Assembly (NCBI GenBank): GCA_002441085.1
Contig: DJVF01000031.1
Span: 23,435-31,035, forward strand
Length of the DNA stretch: 7,601 nucleotides
Direction: 5' to 3'
Source: Patescibacteria group bacterium UBA6263
GTDB lineage: Bacteria > Patescibacteriota > Gracilibacteria > Absconditabacterales > Absconditicoccaceae
Shown: piece after piece, positions 1 through 4,987 of the stretch
How positions within the stretch are numbered: position 1 is the stretch's first letter
How the letters are laid out: every line of letters starts with the position of its first letter
Notes under the pieces: generated by a model
The model's input: the letters and a program-made list of their open reading frames with translations, nothing else
The model's database searches: none
What the model was told of the DNA's origin: nothing
Position numbers and translations under genes: made by a program

Positions 1-13
1 ATAATTCTCTCAT

Positions 14-38
14 CCACCACGGAGTCCTCCGTGGTTGG
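14..38. repeat. GC-rich inverted repeat (hairpin)
   Basis: A 9-bp perfect stem, ACCACGGAG (16-24) with CTCCGTGGT (27-35), is closed by a 2-nt loop, or by a 4-nt loop if the innermost pair stays open. The CC/GG ends can add two more pairs across a one-base bulge. It stands out in an A+T-rich intergenic stretch. Neither strand has a T-run directly after it, so it is not an ordinary intrinsic terminator. It lies beyond the terminator of the phosphatase operon and may belong to an element or gene outside the window. Confidence 0.6.
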
Positions 39-64
39 CGTTCGAAATGCAAATTTATAAGAAC

Positions 65-93
65 AAAAAAACCTGTCGAGAAAACTCAACAGG
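65..93 (-). terminator. Intrinsic terminator of the left operon
   Basis: On the minus strand CCTGTTGAG (93-85), a TTTT loop (84-81) and CTCGACAGG (80-72) form a nine-pair stem with one T-G wobble, followed by seven T residues (71-65). It begins 16 nt after the stop codon of the histidine phosphatase gene. The hairpin is far less T-rich after the stem on the plus strand, so it acts for minus-strand transcription. Confidence 0.9.
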
Positions 94-109
94 CAGTTGA
101 AAAGGAAAA

Positions 110-793
110 TTAAATATCAGTAAGTAATACGTCACGAAACTTAGCTAAAGCACGTATATATACTACATCCATACCGTCTATACATACAGAAGTTTCTTGC
201 AAGAATTCCTCGTAGTCATCTTTGTAATCAGATAGTTCGTATGGAAGAACTGTGCGTGGATCTGTAATCACAAGCAGATTGTGGAGCAGATTGAGTTTGG
301 AATCTATCAATGTATTATCGATATCTTTTAAAATCTTGAATGATTTATTTTGAATATCAATATAAATCGCTTGTCCCTTTTGTAATTCGGGAAGAATCCA
401 AGATTTTTCTAAGCTGTTTATTGCAAAAAACCTTGGAAACTGATTGACAAGCTCGAGATGACTCACTACAATCACGACATCCTTGTCTGAATATTGATTG
501 ATAATATCCATGACTTTGGAGGGATCGCGATCTTTGTAATAAGTGGGCGCAGGAGCTGTAGTATCTGACCAGAAAAAACGGATTTGGACACAGTCAGTGA
601 TTCCAAGCTTTTGCTGTAGAATATCAGCACTTTCCTGTGCGCGTGGAGCAGGTGAAGTAAGTATTACAGAAGGTTTGTTGTGTCTCAAACTAGTCAACTG
701 TAATGCGATGCTATTGATCTGCTTTTTGCCTTGCTCAGAAAGGATTCCACCAACAGCATAATCTCCATGACGGACGACAATTAGATGTTTCAT
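110..793 (-). CDS. Histidine phosphatase superfamily protein (SixA/phosphoglycerate mutase-like)
   Basis: The 227-aa product opens with MKHLIVVRHG, the classic R-H-G signature (R8, phospho-accepting H9). It continues with the TSPAPRAQESADIL segment (R51) and a second catalytic histidine in VVIVVSH (H112), the expected order for a small phosphatase of this superfamily. Residues from about 125 onward form an extension I do not recognise. The substrate cannot be read from sequence; phosphoprotein or small phosphate ester are both possible. The open frame extends upstream to 976, but the ATG at 793 places the RHG core at the N-terminus as usual, and the longer version would overlap the 83-aa gene. 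It lies 25 nt after that gene, so the two are probably co-transcribed, and it ends 16 nt before a terminator. It has seven glycines, all GGN and no UGA, unlike most genes in the window. Confidence 0.9.
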   Translation of the reverse strand: MKHLIVVRHGDYAVGGILSEQGKKQINSIALQLTSLRHNKPSVILTSPAPRAQESADILQQKLGITDCVQIRFFWSDTTAPAPTYYKDRDPSKVMDIINQYSDKDVVIVVSHLELVNQFPRFFAINSLEKSWILPELQKGQAIYIDIQNKSFKILKDIDNTLIDSKLNLLHNLLVITDPRTVLPYELSDYKDDYEEFLQETSVCIDGMDVVYIRALAKFRDVLLTDI

Positions 794-818
794 AAATTTT
801 TGTTTTAGGTTTATTTTG

Positions 819-1070
819 TTAATCATAATAAGCTCTGAATTCTTTTTTGCCATTTGCATCGACATAAAGACCCGAGCAAGGATCCAGTGAAGTTTGGTTT
901 GGACGTATCCAATGTGGTAAGATAATTGGTTTGCTAACAAATCTACCAGCTTCAATTTTTGAAGTAGATTTATCAAATCCTGGTTCTGTGATTATTAAAT
1001 CATAGCCGTTTACTTCGACAGAAGAGTTGTCGTCTAAGGAAAATATATTTCCTGCTACTTGGATTTCCAT
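819..1070 (-). CDS. Hypothetical protein, 83 aa, first gene of phosphatase operon
   Basis: The small soluble protein has no signal peptide or membrane segment, and I do not recognise its family. The N-terminal half (MEIQVAGNIFSLDDNSSVEV) looks beta-rich; the C-terminal half has PHWIRPNQTSLDPCSGLYVD, with one cysteine and two tryptophan/proline-rich turns, and the chain ends in YYD. The ATG at 1070 is supported by two in-frame TAA codons just upstream, which fix the start. It is followed after 25 nt by the histidine phosphatase gene, and a conserved promoter module lies upstream (1115-1181). All six glycines are GGN, so the gene reads the same in code 11 and code 25. Function unknown; a partner or substrate-related role with the phosphatase is a guess from the operon only. 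Confidence 0.7.
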   Translation of the reverse strand: MEIQVAGNIFSLDDNSSVEVNGYDLIITEPGFDKSTSKIEAGRFVSKPIILPHWIRPNQTSLDPCSGLYVDANGKKEFRAYYD

Positions 1071-1110
1071 TTCTTTAGATTTAGTTTATTAATGACCTAT
1101 AATTGACATT

Positions 1111-1142
1111 TTGATATTTATATAAAAGCAGATAAATATCAA
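1111..1142. repeat. Perfect 11-bp inverted repeat overlapping promoter 1
   Basis: TTGATATTTAT (1111-1121) is followed by a 10-nt spacer and its exact reverse complement ATAAATATCAA (1132-1142). One arm is the -35 region and the other covers the -10 region of promoter module 1, so a dimeric protein bound here would block RNA polymerase. The other two copies of the module lack this full repeat, so it is specific to this operon. Confidence 0.7.
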
Positions 1143-1181
1143 TACTTATCTAGCAAAAACTGTTGTCAGAAATTAGCAACA
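1115..1181 (-). promoter_or_regulatory. Promoter module 1 (dyad + -35/-10) for the left operon
   Basis: Read on the minus strand: TGTTGC (1181-1176), 9 nt, ACAACA (1166-1161), 18 nt, a -35-like TTGATA (1142-1137), 16 nt, then TAAATA (1120-1115). TATAAA two bases earlier is an alternative -10. The predicted start is near 1108, about 38 nt before the ATG at 1070. The dyad half-sites, their spacing and the ATTGATATTT block recur upstream of the HAD-domain gene and, in slightly changed form, upstream of the attenuator leader. Because the dyad is followed by five T residues in the minus direction, it could also help end transcription from the upstream deacylase gene. Confidence 0.6.
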
Positions 1182-1241
1182 ATAAGAAAAACTTGAAAAG
1201 CAATAGAGCTAAACTTGATTTTTATTTAAAATAATTAAGAT

Positions 1242-2078
1242 TTATTTTATAATATCTCAAAAATATGCAACTCATACCTTATCTTTTTTTTCTAATTCAC
1301 TTTTGATAGCAAGGTTTGGCATGACTAGTATTTTTGACTTTTTGAAACTATGTTTTCATGATTTATCCATTCATCGTATCTCTCATTTTTTTAATTTTTC
1401 AAATCATTTGTATGCTTTGGTAAATTTAAATTTTGGATCAGAAGTCAGCACAATATCTGTAATTTGGATTTTGATTTGATCAGGATTTTTTTTGATTTTT
1501 TCAGCTTGATGAAAAGATAAGATAGTATCTATGATTTGTTTTCATACTTGAATAGTAGATTGATCTTTGTGACATCAACATTCAAACGCCATTCAAAGTT
1601 TGATTTTTTTTTGAAAATATCTGAGCAGAGATGTTCATTCTACGATATCTATTAGTCACTGTATGACGTGTTTTATTGGCATTTTGGAAGCGAATTTGAG
1701 AGAAGATTTTTGTGATGTACACAGTATCATAGGATCACTCTTGCTAGATGTAGAATGCAAGTCAAACATATAGTCTATATCTATATTTTGAAAGAATTTT
1801 TTAATCTGATTTGCTCTGGATATTTCATAGCTCTCAAGGTAATGAGCCAAATCAAAAGCTCTATTGAGATCGTGATCAATAAATCTTTTATCGATTTTAT
1901 GAGCTTTAGGATTGGCGTATAGAGTGATGATCTTTCACCTTATTCATGATGATTTTTTTATTTGGGAATGAAGATATTGGATGGATTTTTTGCCGACTAT
2001 TTCATCGCCATGGACTAGTCAAACTATGACCGTAGTGGGTCATGGATTAGAAAAATCGAATATTTTGATTCACTGCAT
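1242..2078 (-). CDS. AstE/aspartoacylase-like zinc deacylase
   Basis: Read with UGA as Gly, this is an uninterrupted 278-aa protein; in the standard code it is shattered. It carries the succinylglutamate desuccinylase/aspartoacylase signature in order: VGLVHGDEIVG (H23, E26 zinc ligands), NPKAHKIDKRF and DHDLNRAF (D70-R73, substrate carboxylate binding), YMFDLHST (H108, third zinc ligand) and FECGCH (E166 catalytic base, H170). G168 in that last motif is UGA. Known relatives hydrolyse N-acyl amino acids such as N-succinylglutamate or N-acetylaspartate in the cytoplasm; the substrate here is not known. At 278 aa it is slightly short for the family. Sixteen of 18 glycines are UGA. It starts 21 nt after the GNAT gene at 2100-2708, which suggests an operon and perhaps an acylation/deacylation pair. 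No strong terminator follows. Confidence 0.9.
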
Positions 2079-2099
2079 ATTGATTGTTTAAGATATAAA

Positions 2100-2708
2100 T
2101 TATGAGATATTTTGAGTTTGTAGTATAGATATAAGTTCTTGTTTTTGTTTTGTAGACAGATTAATATTTAACATCATACATTTAGCTCTAGCTTCAAATT
2201 CTTGAACTCATCAATGCATCAGAGGAGATAGAAATTTTTTTCATTCTTCATATAATTCCTGTGGAAATGGTATTTCTTCAAATCATTGTGATAGTCTGAG
2301 GTTATACATTATAGCATTTACTGTTGCTCAGATTATAATATCATATGATGGGGAAAAAGTTTGTAAAGAAGTTTTGGTTATTTCTTTTCAGAATCATTTT
2401 CATCTAAAATCTGGATGAATAATTACAGATCAAGATTCTCAGACATTGATTTTTTCTCATCAGAGAATTAAATTATTTAGCGGCTTCATATTGGTAGGAT
2501 AGATACTGGAATTAGCGATTATATCTGAATCAATAAGTCAGATAATACTTGAGTGATATTTTGAAATAATTTCCTGGTCACTATGCAAGACTACTGTAGG
2601 ATCGGATTCTCTTTCTTTGATAATTAATTGTTTGATGCTATATAAGTATTTTTCTATATCTATATTTGCCTTATCTGGTATAGTGAAACGTATTGTAGTA
2701 TTTTGCAT
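2100..2708 (-). CDS. GNAT-family N-acetyltransferase
   Basis: The 202-aa protein needs code 25. The acetyl-CoA binding motif is unmistakable: SVIIHPDFRGKGFGKEI, where G103, G105 and G107 of R-G-K-G-F-G are all UGA. A later segment, NAIMYNLRLSQGFEEI (about 131-146), matches the C-terminal part of GNAT domains, where the chain usually ends in a G-F pair. All 13 glycines are UGA and none is GGN. The substrate is unknown; protein N-termini, amino groups of small molecules, antibiotics and amino acids are all possible for this fold. It precedes the aspartoacylase-like gene by 21 nt. The ATG at 2708 has no Shine-Dalgarno sequence, and a promoter candidate ends about 12 nt upstream. Confidence 0.9.
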
Positions 2709-2720
2709 GATAATTTTTTA

Positions 2721-2749
2721 ATGATAAAATTTATGGAGGTAATTAGCAA
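2721..2749 (-). promoter_or_regulatory. Candidate promoter for the GNAT-deacylase pair
   Basis: TTGCTA (2749-2744), a 17-nt spacer and TATCAT (2726-2721) on the minus strand give a sigma70-like layout. The predicted start would be near 2714, only about six nt before the ATG, so the message would be almost leaderless. The rest of the 120-nt gap after the TrpR-like gene holds a 10-bp palindrome AGATTAATCT (2779-2788), a run of nine T residues on the plus strand and no credible gene. In such A+T-rich DNA this call is weak. Confidence 0.3.
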
Positions 2750-2828
2750 AACATTGTCTCGCCACGACTTTTTTTTTGAGATTAATCTTTCTTTGCGTCA
2801 CATAAAAATTATCATTGAAACTAAACTA

Positions 2829-3113
2829 TTAAATAAATCTTTTTAATACATTGCCAAGAGCTTTTGTGCCAAATTGAAGCATCCTTGATCATCTATTGAC
2901 TGTAGTTATTGATATTCATAGTTTACTAGATATGTACCTTTGAGTCTTGCCTTTTAGTAGTTCACGACATAGAGATATCCTTTCTGATATTCAAATAATT
3001 TCTTGAGGAGTTAGTATATCTTCTAGAAAATCATGTAGTTCTTTTTGATTATCGATACTAAATAATAGTTTTGATAAGCTAGATAAGTCTTTTGAGTAAA
3101 CATTTTTATTCAT
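2829..3113 (-). CDS. TrpR-family transcriptional repressor
   Basis: The 94-aa protein, read with UGA as Gly, matches the Trp repressor fold along its length: LTPQE (34-38), ERISLCRELLKGK (44-56), then the helix-turn-helix YISSKLGISITTVNRGSRML (60-79) and a C-terminal helix ending KRF. Compared with E. coli TrpR from memory (LTPDE, RIVEELLRGE, IATITRGS), it keeps equivalents of R54 (R45) and R84 (R74), the residues contacting the bound tryptophan, and the R-G-S turn. There is a one-residue deletion before the HTH. The related YerC/YecD group lacks the R-G-S pattern as I recall it, so a tryptophan-sensing role is plausible but not shown. Gly41, Gly66 and Gly75 are UGA. It lies 70 nt after the upstream GNAT gene and 120 nt before the next. 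A dyad sits just upstream of its start. Confidence 0.85.
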
Positions 3114-3131
3114 CAATATTTGTTTTATTGT

Positions 3132-3154
3132 ATTAAAACATTGATATGTTTAAT
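3132..3154. promoter_or_regulatory. Dyad upstream of the TrpR-like gene, candidate operator
   Basis: On the plus strand ATTAAAACAT (3132-3141), a TGAT spacer and ATGTTTAAT (3146-3154) form an inverted repeat with one extra A in the left arm. It lies 19 nt upstream of the TrpR-like start codon and is flanked by TTTTATT (3123-3129) and AATAAAA (3152-3158). TrpR proteins bind dyads and often repress their own genes, so an autoregulatory operator is a reasonable reading. It does not resemble the E. coli trp operator core. Confidence 0.4.
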
Positions 3155-3183
3155 AAAATGGAATATCAAATCAAGAAGATATT

Positions 3184-3786
3184 TTATAGCAAATTTAGAT
3201 TGTGTTTTTTTAATCAGGATTGAATTTGTGATTTTTTATCTGGATTGATTGCAATGTTGTTTGGTGATATTTGCCATTGAAAATCATCTGTAATTTTGGA
3301 TATATTTGGAAGAAATGTTTGATTTGGCACAAAATCAGCTATTTGGAATCAAGATTTTTGGAAAACTCAAAAGCTTCATTTGTTCCATGCTGAGTGCCAT
3401 CCTACGATACTTGAAATATCCTGTATGGAAAGAATATCTCAGATACTTTGTCTGACTGCATGTGTACATATTCATCTATGTTGTAATCATGGATCGATTC
3501 TAAAGCCAAGTTCTATTGCTTGGGTATCTGTTTGAAAACAATGAAACAAAAGAAATCAGACTGGATCTGTAACTCAATCTATTTTGATGGATTTGAATCT
3601 GCAATGAGGAGTATCAAATTCTTTTTGAAAAATTTCTAAATTTTGTTTTGAACTCATTGGCTGCTCTTTGAGGAATCTCATAAAATCAGGATTTTTTTGT
3701 CGAAAAGATACTAAATTAGAAAGATCTTGAAGTTCTTCTCTAGTAATATCATGGGTTGTGATAGTTGGTATAAGTATATCATTCAT
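3184..3786 (-). CDS. GNAT N-acetyltransferase, RimJ/RimL-like
   Basis: The 200-aa protein is intact only with UGA as Gly. The core runs GFLLFHCF (77-84), then IELGFRIDPGLQHRGICTHAV (91-111), whose Q-H-R-G-I-C loop is the acetyl-CoA site with G100 and G105 encoded by UGA. It closes with VGWHSAWNKGSFGVFQKSGFQI (128-149 region), matching the N-x-x-S-x-x-x-x-x-K-x-G-F pattern of the RimJ/RimL type. The usual final small residue of the loop (G-x-G/A) is Cys107. Relatives acetylate ribosomal protein N-termini or small molecules such as amino acids and antibiotics. Nine of 11 glycines are UGA. Its ATG lies 20 nt downstream of the terminator at 3807-3840, so expression probably depends on readthrough. 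It is the first gene after the proposed attenuator. Confidence 0.88.
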
Positions 3787-3806
3787 TTGAATATTTTATA
3801 AAGTAT

Positions 3807-3840
3807 AAAAAAAGCCTCCCCATATTTTGATAGGAAGGCT
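3807..3840 (-). terminator. Intrinsic terminator, likely attenuator
   Basis: On the minus strand AGCCTTCC (3840-3833), a 12-nt loop and GGGAGGCT (3820-3813) pair over eight positions with one T-G wobble. A run of T residues follows (3813-3807). It sits about 230 nt after the stop of the upstream gene but only 20 nt before the next ATG, an odd place for an ordinary gene end and the usual place for an attenuator. Its first arm is also complementary, over nine bases, to a segment inside the leader ORF (3891-3883), giving an alternative antiterminator. Confidence 0.85.
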
Positions 3841-3862
3841 CGATGTATTTGAAATTGTATAT

Positions 3863-3943
3863 TTAAATTCAATACCAAAAATCCTTCCTATTTTTGAAAT
3901 AGAAGAAGAATGTAGTGAATAATATTTGTTGGATGCTTGTCAT
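3863..3943 (-). CDS. Aromatic-rich leader peptide (26 aa)
   Basis: The short ORF starts at the ATG at 3943, about 20 nt after the predicted transcription start, and ends at TAA 3865-3863. It reads MTSIQQILFTTFFFYF followed by a basic turn and a final DFWYGI (the Gly is UGA). Nine of 26 residues are Phe, Tyr or Trp. The block TTC TTC TTC TAT TTC (residues 12-16, 3910-3896) coincides with the RNA segment that can pair with the antiterminator strand. Leader peptides of attenuated operons look like this; the E. coli pheST leader, as I recall it, has a similar F-F-F-Y-F run. The peptide itself is probably not functional; its translation is the sensor. It could still be a chance ORF, since TTC and TTT are common in A+T-rich DNA. 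Confidence 0.5.
3881..3907 (-). promoter_or_regulatory. Leader RNA hairpin competing with antiterminator
   Basis: In the minus-strand RNA, CTTCTATTT (3905-3897) pairs with AAATAGGAAG (3893-3884) across a 3-nt loop and one bulged G, with two further outer pairs possible. The second arm, ATAGGAAGG (3891-3883), is instead exactly complementary to CCTTCCTAT (3838-3830), which includes the first arm of the terminator. The three pairings therefore exclude each other in the 1:2, 2:3, 3:4 manner of classical attenuators. The Phe/Tyr codons of the leader occupy segment 1, so a ribosome stalled there would free segment 2 and open the terminator. Confidence 0.5.
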
Positions 3944-3970
3944 AGTTTATTTATGTTCTAAAGTATTGGG

Positions 3971-4037
3971 GGTATAGTAATTTTGATAGAAAAATCAATG
4001 ACTGTGGGTAAATATGTGTTGTTTATTAACTACAACA
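3971..4037 (-). promoter_or_regulatory. Promoter module 2 driving the attenuator leader
   Basis: On the minus strand: TGTTGT (4037-4032), 9 nt, ACAACA (4022-4017), 18 nt, TTGATT (3998-3993), 16 nt, TATACC (3976-3971). The predicted start is near 3964, giving a leader RNA of about 158 nt to the terminator at 3807, similar in length to known amino-acid attenuator leaders. The dyad and its 18-nt distance to the -35 box match modules 1 and 3, although the spacer bases inside the dyad differ. Confidence 0.6.
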
Positions 4038-4067
4038 AGAGAGAAATAAAGAGTCTTAGAAAATTTA

Positions 4068-4700
4068 TTATGCTTTGTATCGCGGTCATTTCCTTTCCGA
4101 ACTTGAATGACCACTGCTCGTATAAATTCTTTCTACTTTGCTAGCTTTTAATTTCTGTCGTTGATTTGATAAACTTTTTACATGTGCAATTTCTCTTTGG
4201 ATAGTAGACATAAATCAGTCAGTAATGTTGGAATTTCACGACATCAATATCATATTAAGAATATTTAGAACTTGATCAGATTTTGATAATCATAATTTTG
4301 TGGGTCGGTTTTCTCTAAGTGATTGAAAAATATATTCTAAGGTTTCTATGGGAGTATTTTTTCATTTCAAAATTATGATAAATATTTCTGGTAAAAATCA
4401 CCAAAACTTTTCATCATCGATATCGCACAAAGATAGTATTTGATTGAATAAATCAATTGAATAGATTGTATCTTTGCTGTTTACTATCCTAGAGATAGCT
4501 ATAATTTGTGCTTGAGAATTAGTCGCATTTAATGCTATTTTTTGCATTATTTCTGGAGGCGTTTTGGGATCTTTTGCTAATTCTATAGCGATGATTGGGT
4601 TGTCCAAATATGTTTGTAAAACATTGATTATTTCCTGAGACTGATTTCAAAGAATATTTTGTTGTGATGAATTGTTATCATCATGGATTATTTCATTCAT
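4068..4700 (-). CDS. Helical-repeat (LRV/HEAT-like) protein of unknown function
   Basis: The 210-aa soluble protein is intact with UGA as Gly (seven of eight glycines). Residues about 34-75, starting DNPIIAIELAKDPKTPPEIM, have the spacing of short alpha-helical repeats such as leucine-rich repeat variant or HEAT units: a helix, a D-P-x-T-P-P turn, then another helix and a second A-I-S-R-I unit. Residues 78-155 look all-helical. The C-terminus (QRQKLKASKVERIYTSSGHS, then SERKGPRYKA) is basic and serine-rich and probably disordered. Such proteins usually bind partners rather than catalyse reactions. The ATG at 4700 is chosen because it follows the leader; no Shine-Dalgarno is present. It has no close terminator of its own: the next one downstream is in the attenuator region, behind a new promoter. 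The ATTAAAAAATTAT block before its start recurs before the GNAT gene at 2708. Confidence 0.75.
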
Positions 4701-4852
4701 TGTTATAATTTTTTAATATTTAAAAATCTGCATGTTGATTGCGATCTGTATCGCTTATTTTGGTAAAGATAAGTGTGTGTCCAGAGACACTCTTGATTAT
4801 TTTTATAAGGTGGAATAGAATATATAATTTCATTTTAATTTATTAATATAAT
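4701..4852 (-). other. Leader region upstream of the helical-repeat gene
   Basis: This A+T-rich stretch between a terminator and the 210-aa gene has two small perfect hairpins: GCGAT-CTGT-ATCGC (4741-4754) and GTGTC-CAGA-GACAC (4777-4790). A 37-codon ORF (4833-4720, starting MKLYILFHLIKIIKSVSGHT) ends 19 nt before the gene start; it is hydrophobic at the N-terminus, but I cannot tell it from chance. None of the dyad-type promoter modules is present, and no convincing -35/-10 pair stands out. Confidence 0.3.
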
Positions 4853-4886
4853 AAAAAATCCCCTGCTGATTTGATACGGCAGGAGA
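4853..4886 (-). terminator. Intrinsic terminator after the HAD-domain gene
   Basis: On the minus strand TCTCCTGC (4886-4879), a 12-nt loop and GCAGGGGA (4866-4859) give eight pairs including one T-G wobble, followed by six T residues (4858-4853). It begins 102 nt after the stop codon of the HAD-domain gene, rather far for a simple gene end. Segment GTAGGAG (4921-4915) upstream could pair with its first arm. Confidence 0.88.
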
Positions 4887-4987
4887 TCTTGGAAATTTAG
4901 AATATCAAGGAAAGCTCCTACTGTAGTAGTTTATTGTTTTTCTTTTTTATTATGTTATGTATATTTTTCATATTTAATTATTATAAT

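Noticed and set aside
14..60. Possible 3' part of a class II tRNA on the plus strand (long variable arm 14-38, then GTTCGAAATGC)
   Set aside because: The T-stem would have a mismatch and a wobble, position 60 would be A instead of a pyrimidine, and the variable stem would be unusually long.
543..761. 72-aa plus-strand open frame
   Set aside because: It lies opposite the histidine phosphatase gene, whose motifs are clear, and has no recognisable domain.
794..976. N-terminal extension of the phosphatase open frame up to 976
   Set aside because: It overlaps the 83-aa gene and would place about 61 unrelated residues before the RHG motif, which is normally at the N-terminus.
2751..2779. GTCTCGCCACGAC followed by nine T residues on the plus strand, resembling a terminator
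   Set aside because: The possible stem is only three pairs and there is no plus-strand gene upstream to terminate.
4732..4818. 28-aa plus-strand ORF starting MLIAICIAYFGK
   Set aside because: It would be the only plus-strand gene, has no promoter or ribosome site, and its length is expected by chance.
4720..4833. 37-aa minus-strand ORF upstream of the 210-aa gene
   Set aside because: No homology that I recognise, no UGA-Gly or other coding signal, and two small hairpins lie inside it; kept only as a remark.
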